Shown here: one piece after another, positions 17,721 through 26,696 of the stretch
Layout: each line of letters begins with the position of its first letter
How positions within the stretch are numbered: the first letter of the stretch is position 1
NCBI RefSeq assembly: GCF_003002875.1
Contig: NZ_PVTH01000008.1
Coordinates: forward strand, 62,001 to 126,000
Direction of reading: 5' to 3'
Origin: Arcticibacter pallidicorallinus
GTDB taxonomy: Bacteria; Bacteroidota; Bacteroidia; Sphingobacteriales; Sphingobacteriaceae
DNA: 64,000 nucleotides
Position numbers and translations under genes: made by a program
The notes under the pieces: generated by a model
Told to the model about the DNA's origin: nothing
The model's input: only the letters and a program-made list of their open reading frames with translations
Databases searched by the model: none

Positions 17721-19082
17721 TCAAGCAGACATGGCGCTTATAATGTCAAACTGAGTAATAATCTCCAGCTTTCCAGTTTTGTCTTCAACCAGCACTGCTG
17801 TATTTTCCTTATTGATTAGACTAGATATCTTATCTATAGAAGTATTTAAATCTACAAAAGGAAAAGGTTTGGTCATCACATCGAGAACCTTAAACGACTT
17901 TGCTGATGGATACTCGAGCAGGGCATTTAGAATATCAGTCTCTGTGACCTTCCCCACGACCATGTCATGCTGCGTAACAGGAAGCTGAGAAATATTCAAC
18001 ATTTTGATCGTATTGATCGCTTCCAGCACAGACTGACCTGCATCGATTGTCACTATCTCCTGACTCTCTTTACTATCAAGAATGGAACCTGCAGTAAGCT
18101 TCTCATCCTTCATAAAGCCACGTTCCTTTAACCAATCATCGTTAAACATTTTGCCTAAGTAACGCGTTCCGTGGTCATGGACGATAACAACTACGAGATC
18201 GCCCGCTTTTAGATGATCCTTCATCTGCAAAAGCCCTGCAATGGCCGCTCCCGTTGAGTTACCGGCAAATATCCCTTCTTTCCTGGTGATCTCCCTGGTC
18301 ATCAGTGCGGCATCCTTATCAGTAACCTTTTCAAAATGATCAATCACAGAGAAATCCACATTCTCTGGTAGGAAGTCTTCTCCTATGCCCTCTGTTATAT
18401 AAGGATATATCTCATCCTTGTCAAACTCCCCTGTTTCCTTGTACTTCTTAAATACCGAGCCGTACGTATCGATGCCCCATATTTTGATATCGGGATTTCT
18501 CTCTTTAAGATATCTCCCCGCACCTGATATAGTACCACCGGTGCCCACCCCTACAACAAGGTGCGTGATCTTACCTTCAGTTTGCTCCCATATTTCCGGA
18601 CCGGTCTGCTCGTAGTTTGCCTTGCTATTTGACAGATTATCATACTGATTCGCTTTCCACGAGTTAGGAACTTCTTTCTGCAATCGGGATGAAACGGAAT
18701 AGTAAGACCTTGGATCCTCGGGCTCAACGTTGGTCGGACATACAATTACTTCCGCTCCAAAAGCCCGTAAAGCATCCACCTTCTCCTTAGATTGCTTGTC
18801 GGTTGTGGTGAAAATACACTTGTAACCTTTTATGATTGCAGCCATAGCCAAACCCATACCGGTATTGCCCGATGTACCCTCTATAATTGTTCCGCCCGGT
18901 TTCAAGAAGCCAGACTCCTCTGCGTCCTCAATCATCTTAAGGGCCATACGATCTTTTATCGAGTTACCGGGATTCCGCGTCTCAATTTTCGCGAGCACGG
19001 TGGCCTTGACATCAGAAGTAACCTTGTTCAGCTTAACAAGGGGGGTATTCCCTATAGTCTCCAAAATATTATTGTACCACAT
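17721..19082 (-). CDS. Cystathionine beta-synthase (PLP enzyme with CBS-domain pair)
   Basis: Condenses serine (or O-acetylserine/cysteine) with homocysteine in transsulfuration. It has 453 residues. The N-terminal fold-type II PLP domain (1-325) has the lysine motif NPGNSIKDRMALKM (about 34-47), the substrate loop EGTSGNTGMG (about 68-77), and the phosphate-binding GVGTGGTISG. Residues about 330-453 form two CBS domains (Bateman module), which bind adenosyl ligands in many relatives and here probably regulate activity. Domain order and length match bacterial CBS rather than plain cysteine synthase, which lacks the C-terminal pair. It is convergent with murA and stands alone upstream, with about 60 A+T-rich bases before the ATG. 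Confidence 0.92.
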   Translation of the reverse strand: MWYNNILETIGNTPLVKLNKVTSDVKATVLAKIETRNPGNSIKDRMALKMIEDAEESGFLKPGGTIIEGTSGNTGMGLAMAAIIKGYKCIFTTTDKQSKEKVDALRAFGAEVIVCPTNVEPEDPRSYYSVSSRLQKEVPNSWKANQYDNLSNSKANYEQTGPEIWEQTEGKITHLVVGVGTGGTISGAGRYLKERNPDIKIWGIDTYGSVFKKYKETGEFDKDEIYPYITEGIGEDFLPENVDFSVIDHFEKVTDKDAALMTREITRKEGIFAGNSTGAAIAGLLQMKDHLKAGDLVVVIVHDHGTRYLGKMFNDDWLKERGFMKDEKLTAGSILDSKESQEIVTIDAGQSVLEAINTIKMLNISQLPVTQHDMVVGKVTETDILNALLEYPSAKSFKVLDVMTKPFPFVDLNTSIDKISSLINKENTAVLVEDKTGKLEIITQFDIISAMSA

Positions 19083-19143
19083 ATAGTAAAGGTAGTAATT
19101 ACTGTTTTAACTATTAAACGTCGGCGCAGTTTAGCATCTTATC

Positions 19144-20007
19144 TTAGAACTTCAAATGCTTAACTGTTAAGCCATTATTGATCAATTGCATAAGAGAATC
19201 AATCCCGATCTTTAGATGAGACTCCACGAATCTCTCAGTTACCTTTGAGTCACTTTCCGAGGTCTTTACACCCTCTGGTATCATCGGCTGATCTGATACC
19301 AAGAGCAAAGCTCCGGTTGGGATTTTATTCGCAAACCCGGTTGTAAAAACGGTAGCAGTCTCCATATCAACGGCCATAGCACGTAGTGTCTTCAAATATT
19401 TCTTGAAATTTTTATCATGCTCCCACACTCTCCTGTTCGTTGTGTAAACAGTCCCAGTGTAATAATCCCTGGAATGATCTCTTATGGTAGTAGATATGGC
19501 CTTTTGCAATGCAAACGAAGGAAGAGCGGGGACTTCAGCCGGCAAATAATCATTTGATGTACCCTCACCCCGAATTGCAGCAATTGGCAGAATAAGATCG
19601 CCTATACTATTCTTATTTTTCAAGCCACCACATTTTCCAAGAAATAGCACCGCCTTTGGTTTAATCGCACTCAGCAGATCCATCATTGTCGCAGCAAGGG
19701 GGCTTCCCATACCAAAGTTGATAATAGTAATACCGTTCGCAGAAACACTTTGCATCGGCTTATCCAATCCCATAATGGGCGCATTATCATGCCACTCTGA
19801 AAAGAGCTGAAGATACTTTGAAAAGTTCGTCAGCAGAATGAATTGGGAAAAGTCCTGCAAAGGTCGTCCTGTATATCTTGGCAGCCAGTTATTAACAATG
19901 TCCTCTTTGGTCTTCAACCCCTTTTTCACTGGGCTCTCCACTTCCTTAACCTTTTGAGCCTTTTGAACAATTTCTGAATCTTTCTTTACATCTTTTTCTT
20001 CGTTCAT
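19144..20007 (-). CDS. amn: AMP nucleosidase
   Basis: Hydrolyses AMP to adenine and ribose 5-phosphate, part of purine-pool control; 287 residues. The catalytic PNP/UDP-phosphorylase-type domain is recognised from NFGMGSPLAA, LFLGKCGGL, and the purine-site AVDMETATVF (about 215-224), followed by LLVSDQPMIPEG. The first 40 residues are a Lys/Glu-rich helix, and the Gram-negative N-terminal regulatory domain is absent, as in the short Bacteroidota form. The start is set at ATG 20007. A longer frame to 20052 would run through the clpX terminator hairpin and is rejected. It follows clpX on the same strand with that terminator between, so it is probably transcribed separately or by read-through. 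Confidence 0.9.
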   Translation of the reverse strand: MNEEKDVKKDSEIVQKAQKVKEVESPVKKGLKTKEDIVNNWLPRYTGRPLQDFSQFILLTNFSKYLQLFSEWHDNAPIMGLDKPMQSVSANGITIINFGMGSPLAATMMDLLSAIKPKAVLFLGKCGGLKNKNSIGDLILPIAAIRGEGTSNDYLPAEVPALPSFALQKAISTTIRDHSRDYYTGTVYTTNRRVWEHDKNFKKYLKTLRAMAVDMETATVFTTGFANKIPTGALLLVSDQPMIPEGVKTSESDSKVTERFVESHLKIGIDSLMQLINNGLTVKHLKF

Positions 20008-20023
20008 AACTTTAAGTTTAAAA

Positions 20024-20049
20024 AAAACCCCGAATCTCTTCGGGGTTTT
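20024..20049 (-). terminator. Terminator after clpX
   Basis: Perfect 11-bp stem (AAAACCCCGAA / TTCGGGGTTTT) with a four-base loop, starting three bases past the clpX stop. On the minus strand it runs into a tract of seven T (complement of 20021-20027). Confidence 0.92.
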
Positions 20050-20051
20050 CA

Positions 20052-21293
20052 TTATGCAACTTTTAATTTCTTTATGTCTGACTTGGCAAACTTCTCAAGC
20101 GCGTAGCTCAACGTTATAAAAAGCTCCTTATTTTTTCCCTTTTGGGAAGGAACTTCAAACATTGCATCGATCATGATGGCCTCACAGATAGACCTTAAAC
20201 CTCTGGCTCCTAATTTGAACTCCATCGCCTTATCGACGATAAATTCCAAGACCTCCTTGTCAAAATCTAATTTAATATCTTCGTATTCGAAAAGCTTCTG
20301 ATACTGCTTGACAAGTGAATTTTTGGGCTCTGTAAGGATACTAATCAGTGCATCTCTGTCTAACGGATTTAAATGCGTTACAACCGGAAGGCGTCCTATT
20401 AGCTCAGGAATCAATCCGAACGAGCGAAGATCTTGCGGAGTAATGTACTTATAGAGATTTTTAAGATCGATATTTGCATCGTCATCATTAATCCTATACC
20501 CTACAGTCTGCGTTTTTAAACGATTCGCAATCTTTCTGTCAATACCGTCAAAAGCACCGCCGCAGATAAACAAAATATTATTCGTATTAACCGCGATCAT
20601 TTTCTGATCCGGATGCTTACGACCGCCCTGAGGAGGAACGTTTACTATAGTACCTTCAAGTATCTTCAGCAAAGCTTGCTGAACACCTTCACCGGATACG
20701 TCCCTTGTAATAGACGGGTTATCACTTTTACGCGCTATCTTGTCTACCTCATCAATGTAAACGATTCCACGTTCTGCAGACGCTACGTCATAATCTGCGG
20801 CCTGAAGCAACCTTGTCAGTATACTTTCCACATCCTCCCCAACGTATCCGGCCTCTGTTAAAACAGTGGCATCACAAATACAAAAAGGAACATGCAGGAT
20901 CTTGGCAATGGTTTTCGCCAAAAGCGTTTTTCCAGTTCCCGTTTCTGCCACCATAATGATATTGGATTTCTCAATCTCAATTTCATCCTTCTCCACTTTC
21001 TGGTTAAGGCGCTTATAGTGGTTGTACACAGCGACAGAAAGTACCTTCTTCGCCTCATCCTGACCAATCACATACTGATCAAGATGTTTCTTTATCTCCA
21101 AAGGCTTCATTAAGGTTAGCGAAGAACCTGTGCTCTTCGTTTTCCTCACTGATAACTCTTCTGCTAAAATCTGATTTGCCTGAGCAACGCACTTATCACA
21201 TATATGAGCATCAAGGCCTGCAATGAGCATTAGTGTATCCTGTTTTCCAGAACCACAAAATGAACACTTAATATCTTTCGAGCTTTTACTCAT
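20052..21293 (-). CDS. clpX: ClpX, ATPase subunit of the ClpXP protease
   Basis: AAA+ unfoldase that feeds tagged substrates to ClpP; 413 residues. The N-terminal C4 zinc-binding domain is CSFCGSGK...CDKC (residues 10-36). The AAA+ core shows Walker B with [10 protein letters not shown], sensor and pore-associated [19 protein letters not shown], and [11 protein letters not shown], whose IGR tripeptide is in the ClpP-docking region. The Walker A motif reads AETGTGKT: Ala116 (GCA, complement of 20946-20948) replaces the nearly invariant first Gly of GxxxxGKT. All other motifs look intact, so the gene is assumed functional. Its start overlaps the clpP stop by eight bases. Confidence 0.97.
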   Translation of the reverse strand: MSKSSKDIKCSFCGSGKQDTLMLIAGLDAHICDKCVAQANQILAEELSVRKTKSTGSSLTLMKPLEIKKHLDQYVIGQDEAKKVLSVAVYNHYKRLNQKVEKDEIEIEKSNIIMVAETGTGKTLLAKTIAKILHVPFCICDATVLTEAGYVGEDVESILTRLLQAADYDVASAERGIVYIDEVDKIARKSDNPSITRDVSGEGVQQALLKILEGTIVNVPPQGGRKHPDQKMIAVNTNNILFICGGAFDGIDRKIANRLKTQTVGYRINDDDANIDLKNLYKYITPQDLRSFGLIPELIGRLPVVTHLNPLDRDALISILTEPKNSLVKQYQKLFEYEDIKLDFDKEVLEFIVDKAMEFKLGARGLRSICEAIMIDAMFEVPSQKGKNKELFITLSYALEKFAKSDIKKLKVA

Positions 21294-21990
21294 TGTTTAA
21301 TTTGTTTTCGCCAAGCACCTCGTCAATCATTCCGAATTCTTTGGCCTCACTCGCAATCATCCAGTAATCCCTGTCAGACGCATCATGAACTTTCTGATAG
21401 TCCTGACCTGAGTGGTTGGAAATGATCTCATACAACTCTCTTTTCAGCTTCAATATTTCGCGTGCTGTGATTTCAATATCAGATGCCTGACCCTGAACAC
21501 CACCTAGCGGCTGATGGATCATCACACGTGAATGAGCCAAAGCAGCACGTTTACCGGCAGCTCCCGCACAAAGTAGAACAGCACCCATGGAAGCAGCCAT
21601 ACCTGTACAGATGGTTGCTACGTCCGGAGTGATATATTGCATCGTGTCATATATCCCGAGTCCTGCATAAACAGAACCTCCTGGAGAATTAATATAAATC
21701 TGGATGTCCCTTTTTGCGTCCGTTGACTGTAAGAAAAGTAATTGCGCCTGAATTATATTTGCGTTGCTGTCATAAATCGCATCCCCAAGAAAGATAATGC
21801 GGTCCATCATCAGTCTTGAAAACACATCCATCTGAGCAACGTTCAACTGACGTTCCTCAATGATATATGGAGTCATAGACATCGGGATAGCACTTTTCTC
21901 TACCCTGCCAATGAAACTGTCTACATGTTGACTGCCAATGCGATGATGTTTTACAGCGTATTTACGAAATTCATTTTTGTCGATATTCAT
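21286..21990 (-). CDS. clpP: ClpP, proteolytic subunit of the Clp protease
   Basis: Serine peptidase that forms the tetradecameric chamber; 234 residues, slightly longer at the N-terminus than the E. coli form. The catalytic Ser is in [11 protein letters not shown], the His in [10 protein letters not shown], and the Asp in the DASDRDYW region. The N-terminal part (about 1-35) probably contains a short propeptide before YIIEERQ. It sits between tig and clpX in the conserved proteostasis order, about 100 bases downstream of tig, and its 3' end overlaps clpX by eight bases, indicating a shared message. Confidence 0.97.
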   Translation of the reverse strand: MNIDKNEFRKYAVKHHRIGSQHVDSFIGRVEKSAIPMSMTPYIIEERQLNVAQMDVFSRLMMDRIIFLGDAIYDSNANIIQAQLLFLQSTDAKRDIQIYINSPGGSVYAGLGIYDTMQYITPDVATICTGMAASMGAVLLCAGAAGKRAALAHSRVMIHQPLGGVQGQASDIEITAREILKLKRELYEIISNHSGQDYQKVHDASDRDYWMIASEAKEFGMIDEVLGENKLNNE

Positions 21991-22024
21991 TGGATTAAAA
22001 GTTTAAAGTCTGATATATAAATAA

Positions 22025-22075
22025 GTAATTATGCTAATAATAGTTTGAACGAATCAGAATTAATAGCATAATTAC
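22025..22075. other. Inverted repeat between tig and clpP
   Basis: Perfect 12-bp arms (GTAATTATGCTA / TAGCATAATTAC) around a 27-base A+T-rich loop in the 101-base tig-clpP gap. There is no strong T run, so it is more likely an mRNA processing or weak attenuation point, or an operator, than a full terminator. Confidence 0.5.
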
Positions 22076-22091
22076 CATTATACCGTAGCTC

Positions 22092-23438
22092 TTAATTCAA
22101 TTCAAGAAATTTGTTGTATTCAATCTCCTGACGATCTAATGTAACAACACTTTTCAGGTAATCAAACACTTTCTGTGCTTTTACTTCTTCAAAAATTTTA
22201 TTCGCGTTTTCCTTGTTTTGAAGGAATTGCACGGTGTACTCTGCCAGCTGCTCTTCAGGAAGAGGTTGAGGGCTGTACATTTTAAACTGCGCATCAAGTC
22301 TGCTTTTCGCAGTCTGAAATACATCTTCGTATTTCAGCTCGATACTATTTTCTTTGATAATCTTGTTCTCAACCAATGTCCATCTCAGGTTGTTCGCAAA
22401 ATCCTCATATCCTTTCTGAAGATCTTCCTCAGTCAGGTTCTGATTTGTCGCCTTTAACCAACGTTTCAAGAACTCATCAGGCAGTTGCATTTCATATTTA
22501 GCAACACCGTATTTCACGATATCATTCTGAAGCTTTTGCTCAGCGTTCTGAACCATCATAGACTCCAGTTCAGCAGTGATCTTTTCGCGGAATCCCTCCT
22601 CTGTAGTAACAGTACCGGGGCCGAATAATTTATCAAAGAACTCCTGATCCAAATCTGATTCTTCCAAACGGTTAACATTTTTAACAGTTAACTGAAATTT
22701 GGAAGCCAGATCCTTAGCGTCTTCTTCAGAGATGTTCAAAACTTTTGAAACTTGAAAAGCATCATTTTCAAAAGCTTTTTGAATATCAAATTCAACAACA
22801 TCACCCTTCTTCAAGCCAACAAGAGACTTCTTAATCTCTGCATCCTTTATAAGATCAAGTCTTACAGATCCAGTGCTGCTTATACCACCTTCAAAAACAG
22901 AGCCATCAGGAGAAAGTTGCACCAACTCGGCAAAAAGAACGTCTTCTTCTGACGAAACTTCAGGGTTTGTCATTTTGCCATAGCTTCTTCTGATGTTTTT
23001 GATTCTTGACTCCAGTGTTTCGCTGTCAATTTTGATCTGGTAGTAAGGAATAGAATCCTTGTCAGAGAAATCAAGATTGAATTCCGGAGCAAGACCAAGT
23101 TCGTACTTAAACTCGAACTCGTCTGTGTAATCCCAGTTAAACTCCTTTGACTCATCAACCTTTGGAAGAGGCTGACCAAGGATTTCAATTTTATTATCGG
23201 CTATATATTTATTAATCGAATCACTTAAAAGAGAGTTAACCTCCTCAACAAGAATACTCTTTCCATACATCTTTTTGATATGAGAAGGAGGAACCATTCC
23301 TGCTCTGAATCCCGGAAGTTTCGCCTTTTTTGCCTGAGTTTTTATGGCCTTTTCTACACGTTCCAGATAGTCTTCAGGCTTAATGCTCACATTAACTAAG
23401 GAGTTCAGGCTATCAATTTTCTCTTGTGTGATATTCAT
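22092..23438 (-). CDS. tig: Trigger factor (ribosome-associated chaperone)
   Basis: Binds nascent chains at the ribosome exit tunnel; 448 residues. The N-terminal ribosome-binding domain contains the divergent signature KLPGFRAGMVPPSHIKKMYG (about 39-58), matching GFRxGKxP. The middle part (about 160-245) corresponds to the FKBP-like domain but lacks most peptidyl-prolyl isomerase active-site residues, as is usual in Bacteroidota trigger factors. The C-terminal helical arms (260-440) make up the chaperone cradle. The position upstream of clpP and clpX is the conserved bacterial order and supports the call despite low sequence conservation. Confidence 0.93.
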   Translation of the reverse strand: MNITQEKIDSLNSLVNVSIKPEDYLERVEKAIKTQAKKAKLPGFRAGMVPPSHIKKMYGKSILVEEVNSLLSDSINKYIADNKIEILGQPLPKVDESKEFNWDYTDEFEFKYELGLAPEFNLDFSDKDSIPYYQIKIDSETLESRIKNIRRSYGKMTNPEVSSEEDVLFAELVQLSPDGSVFEGGISSTGSVRLDLIKDAEIKKSLVGLKKGDVVEFDIQKAFENDAFQVSKVLNISEEDAKDLASKFQLTVKNVNRLEESDLDQEFFDKLFGPGTVTTEEGFREKITAELESMMVQNAEQKLQNDIVKYGVAKYEMQLPDEFLKRWLKATNQNLTEEDLQKGYEDFANNLRWTLVENKIIKENSIELKYEDVFQTAKSRLDAQFKMYSPQPLPEEQLAEYTVQFLQNKENANKIFEEVKAQKVFDYLKSVVTLDRQEIEYNKFLELN

Positions 23439-23471
23439 GTTCTAATTATTTACCGTTAGTATTATACAAAA

Positions 23472-23497
23472 ATTCCCCCCGTTATAGCGGGGGGAAT
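23472..23497 (-). terminator. Terminator of tRNA-Leu
   Basis: Nine-bp G+C-rich stem (ATTCCCCCC / GGGGGGAAT), extendable by one G-C pair, with a loop of about eight bases, five bases past the tRNA 3' end. On the minus strand it ends in TTTTTG. It separates the tRNA from tig downstream. Confidence 0.88.
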
Positions 23498-23501
23498 CAT
23501 G

Positions 23502-23583
23502 TGCGGAAGAAGGGACTCGAACCCCCACGCCTCTCAGCGCCAGATCCTAAGTCTGGTGCGGCTACCAATTACGCCACTTCCGC
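23502..23583 (-). tRNA. tRNA-Leu (anticodon UAG)
   Basis: Minus-strand cloverleaf. The acceptor is GCGGAAG/CTTCCGC, the anticodon stem-loop CCAGA-CTTAGGA-TCTGG gives anticodon UAG (reads CUA/CUN), and the long variable arm (CGCTGAGAGGCG) is typical of class II Leu tRNAs. The T-arm is GGGGGTTCGAGTCCC. The discriminator is A and CCA is not encoded. Confidence 0.96.
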
Positions 23584-23669
23584 GCTTGGGTTTCATTAAA
23601 TTTGGAATGCAAAAGTAGCTTTTATTTTCAGTATTCCAAATGAATTTGAAAGAAATTATATCTTTTTTT

Positions 23670-25259
23670 TCAAGAACATCCTGCCCACTTGGTGATCTTA
23701 TAATGCAACACACTAAGATCGAACGGCTTAGATACTACATCATTCGCCCCGGCCTCCATTGCTTTTTTTTGATCTTCTTCCAACACAGCTGCCGAAAGGG
23801 TAATAACCGGAATATCCTTAACGTTCGCCGGCAATTCTTCCCGGATTCTCTTTATCGCTTCGAACCCGCCCATCACGGGCATATTCGTATCCATCAGAAC
23901 CAGATCATAATGGCCCTTCTTTAATTTCTCCAGGGCAAGTTCTCCATTTTCGACAATATCTACATCAACAGACCAGCGTTGCAGTACTTTCTGGATCATA
24001 AACTGATTAATTGCATTGTCTTCTGCCACAAGTACTCTCGTGCCGGGAAGCTTAGGCAGTTCTCCGATGTTTTTAACAGGCTTCTCACTTGCAGTTCCCA
24101 CTACCTGGAACCAGTTCGTAAAAACAAACGTTGTCCCCTTGTTGGGTTCACTTTGCAGACTTATTTCCCCTCCTTTTAACTCTGCCAGTTTCTTAACGAT
24201 CGCCAGCCCAAGTCCCGTTCCACCATACTGATGTGCCGTATCACTCGCCGCCTGCTCAAACGTTTCAAAGATTTTTTCAAACCTCTCAGGCTCGATCCCG
24301 ATGCCCGTATCCTGCACACTGAACCCTATTTGCACCAAATTTCCTTTTGCCTGCAGTTGGGTGACACTCAGCTTTACAGATCCTTCATCTGTAAACTTAA
24401 TCGCATTAGCCACCAGGTTCAACAGAATCTGATTCAATCTCAATCCATCAACAAGCACAACAGCCGGCAAAACCGGGTCGATATCGACGATAAGCTCGAT
24501 CCCCCTCTCCTGTGCTTTAAACTGCATTAAACCGATAACTGAAGATACCAGATTTCTTATACTTCCTTCGGTGCGGACGATCTTGAATTTGCCCGATTCT
24601 ATTTTAGAGATATCCAGAACATCGTTAATGATTCCTAGCAGAGACTCACTTGATATCTTCAGCAAGTTCACCATTTTAGTTTGCTCAGCATCAAGGTCGG
24701 TATTCTCCAGCAAATGGACGATCCCCTGCATTCCATTTATGGGGGTACGTATTTCATGGCTCATGTTTGCCAGGAAAGTCTCTTTTACTCTTCTTCCCTG
24801 CTCAGCCTCTTCCTTTGCCGCTATCAGCTCCTGTTGAAAACTTTTTAGTTCTTCATTCTTGCGCTTAACCTCACGCTGCGAGCGAACGATCTGAATAAAC
24901 GAATCTACTTTCGCAGCCGTCACATACGGATCTAAGGGTTTAAATAAATAATCTACCGCACCGACAGACAAACCCTTCACCGCATATTTCATCTCCATAG
25001 AGATGGCCGTCACGAAAATAACAAGGATCTCCCGGGTTCGCGGGTTCCCCTTCAATATCTCCACCAGCTCAAAGCCGTCCATCTCCGGCATCTGAACGTC
25101 GATCAACGCAACCGAAATATCCTGTTCCCAGCAAATCTTGAGCGCTTCGTTAGGAGATGTCGTGGTGACGATTTCTATATCGTTACGATCAAGAAGTGCT
25201 TCCAAAGCCACTATATTTTCCCGTCTGTCGTCTACGATTAAAAGCTTCAGATGATCCAT
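23670..25259 (-). CDS. Soluble hybrid histidine kinase: REC-HisKA-HATPase-REC
   Basis: A 529-residue cytoplasmic hybrid kinase. An N-terminal receiver (about 1-120) has DDRRENIVAL and the phospho-Asp in LIDVQMPEMDG. A short coiled coil (130-160) leads to HisKA with FLANMSHEIRTPING (His at about 170), then HATPase_c with the N box NLVANAIKFT, G1 DTGIGI and G2 GGTGLGLAIVKKL. A C-terminal receiver (about 405-525) has VAEDNAINQ and the acceptor Asp in LMDTNMPVMGG. No membrane helix or sensor domain is present, so input probably comes through the N-terminal receiver. It is last in a minus-strand run after the big hybrid kinase, CheR and CheB genes (13-base gap to CheB), suggesting one phosphorelay module. 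Confidence 0.93.
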   Translation of the reverse strand: MDHLKLLIVDDRRENIVALEALLDRNDIEIVTTTSPNEALKICWEQDISVALIDVQMPEMDGFELVEILKGNPRTREILVIFVTAISMEMKYAVKGLSVGAVDYLFKPLDPYVTAAKVDSFIQIVRSQREVKRKNEELKSFQQELIAAKEEAEQGRRVKETFLANMSHEIRTPINGMQGIVHLLENTDLDAEQTKMVNLLKISSESLLGIINDVLDISKIESGKFKIVRTEGSIRNLVSSVIGLMQFKAQERGIELIVDIDPVLPAVVLVDGLRLNQILLNLVANAIKFTDEGSVKLSVTQLQAKGNLVQIGFSVQDTGIGIEPERFEKIFETFEQAASDTAHQYGGTGLGLAIVKKLAELKGGEISLQSEPNKGTTFVFTNWFQVVGTASEKPVKNIGELPKLPGTRVLVAEDNAINQFMIQKVLQRWSVDVDIVENGELALEKLKKGHYDLVLMDTNMPVMGGFEAIKRIREELPANVKDIPVITLSAAVLEEDQKKAMEAGANDVVSKPFDLSVLHYKITKWAGCS

Positions 25260-25271
25260 TTCTTAAAAATA

Positions 25272-25895
25272 CTATTCTTTTGTAATGCTCTTTATAAAAG
25301 CAAAGATACTTTCATCAGTCAATATCAAAGCATCTTTACACAATGATATTGCAGATTCAGGCATCGTCCTTACTTCCGCATCCGCCGGATCTTGTATGAT
25401 AACAATACCGTTCCGTGCTTGAATATAAGAAAGTCCTTCCGCCCCGTCAGCGTTTGCTCCCGATAAAAGTACCGCAACAACTCTGTCCTGATATACGTCC
25501 GACACACTAACAAAGGTAGAATCGATCGATGGCCTCGAAAAAAACACCGGCTCTGAATAATCCAGTGTAAACGTTTCATCTGGCTCCAAAAGCAGATGAT
25601 AGTCTGGAGGTGCAAAATAAACATTTCCCTGCCTCAGCTTTGTCTTGTCCTCCGCAAGACTTACAGAAAGTGCTGATTTACTATCCAGCAGTTTTTCTAT
25701 TTCCGACTTAAATTTCCGGCTCCGGTGGATAATAACAATTACAGGCAGCGGAAAATCTCCGGGAAGCTGTTCGATCAAATCGAAGATCAGCCTCGAACTT
25801 CCCGCGGAACCTCCCAGCAACAGAACCCTGGCCTTCGCTGCCTTCTCTAATATCGTGTTATCCCAGTTAGCCAATTTTTTGATACAAGTTTTCAT
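25272..25895 (-). CDS. CheB-type methylesterase domain protein (no receiver)
   Basis: Catalytic CheB domain only; the family hydrolyses glutamyl methyl esters on chemoreceptors. It has 207 residues from ATG 25895; a TTG three codons upstream is less likely. The triad is readable: Ser in LLGGSAGSS (about 30-38), His in VIIHRSRKF, and Asp in LLSGANADGAEGL. The APPDYHLLL motif is also typical. The N-terminal receiver and linker of chemotaxis CheB are missing, so regulation must come from a partner. It overlaps the CheR gene by 29 bases and precedes a hybrid kinase. No chemoreceptor, CheA or CheW gene is in the window, so a non-chemotactic signalling role is inferred. Confidence 0.9.
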   Translation of the reverse strand: MKTCIKKLANWDNTILEKAAKARVLLLGGSAGSSRLIFDLIEQLPGDFPLPVIVIIHRSRKFKSEIEKLLDSKSALSVSLAEDKTKLRQGNVYFAPPDYHLLLEPDETFTLDYSEPVFFSRPSIDSTFVSVSDVYQDRVVAVLLSGANADGAEGLSYIQARNGIVIIQDPADAEVRTMPESAISLCKDALILTDESIFAFIKSITKE

Positions 25896-26694
25896 ATTTA
25901 TCAACCGACCTGAACTTCCCAGTCACGTCGAAAGCCCTCAAAGATTCTTTTGCACCCAGGCAAAGAAAGCCAAAGGGACATAAACTGTCATAAAACAACT
26001 GAATTACCCGCTTTTGCAAGTCGGTGTTGAAATAGATCAGAACATTTCGACACGAAACGATTTGAAACTCGTTGAACGCCCGGTCTGACACAAGATTGTG
26101 CACCGAGAATAGCGTATTTTTTTTCAGCTCGTTGTTTATCGTAGCAGCATCATACTGGGCTACGTAGAAATCTGCTAACGAGCCTGAATAGCCGGTATGC
26201 AAATAGTTTTCTGAATACTGCTTCATATTTGAAAGCGGATAAACTCCTGCTTTCGCCTTTTCTAAAACCCTTGGGTTGATATCCGTACCATACAAGAACG
26301 AACGATCCAACAAGCCCTCCAGTTTTAGCAATATAGCGAAGGAGTAAAGCTCCTCTCCGGTCGAGCAGCCCGCGTTCCAAACCTTCACACGGGGGAAAGA
26401 ACTAAGATATGGCATCACCTTTTCTTTGACCGACCTGAAAAAAGATGGGTCCCGGAACATTTCCGTCACATTTACCGTAACCTGAACAAGAAATTCTTCG
26501 AAAAAAACATAATCATTTACCAGTATCCCTTTCAGATCAACCAGATCAAGGTGATGCAGGTCCATGATCCTGGTAACACGTCGTTTCAGAGAAGCTCTCG
26601 AGTAACCACTAAAATCAAATCCGTGGATGTGGTTAATCCAGGAAATCAGCTCTTCAAGTTCATCGTACGAAATTCGTTCCTCCACAAGTGACAT
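25867..26694 (-). CDS. CheR-type methyltransferase
   Basis: S-adenosylmethionine-dependent glutamate methyltransferase of the CheR family, 275 residues. ATG 26694 is preferred over a TTG five codons upstream: it lies just after the stop of the upstream kinase. The N-terminal helical domain (1-75) contains SLKRRVTRIM. The AdoMet site is VWNAGCSTGEELYSFAILL (about 105-123), followed by ATDIN-like YGTDINPRVLEKA and the late motif SCRNVLIYFNTDLQ. The beta-subdomain needed to dock on receptor tails is short. It sits between the 1162-residue hybrid kinase and the CheB-like gene and is almost certainly translationally linked to both. Confidence 0.92.
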   Translation of the reverse strand: MSLVEERISYDELEELISWINHIHGFDFSGYSRASLKRRVTRIMDLHHLDLVDLKGILVNDYVFFEEFLVQVTVNVTEMFRDPSFFRSVKEKVMPYLSSFPRVKVWNAGCSTGEELYSFAILLKLEGLLDRSFLYGTDINPRVLEKAKAGVYPLSNMKQYSENYLHTGYSGSLADFYVAQYDAATINNELKKNTLFSVHNLVSDRAFNEFQIVSCRNVLIYFNTDLQKRVIQLFYDSLCPFGFLCLGAKESLRAFDVTGKFRSVDKYENLYQKIG

Positions 26695-26696
26695 GT

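Noticed and set aside
20008-20052. Longer N-terminus of AMP nucleosidase
   Set aside because: It would run through the clpX terminator hairpin; ATG 20007 is a cleaner start.
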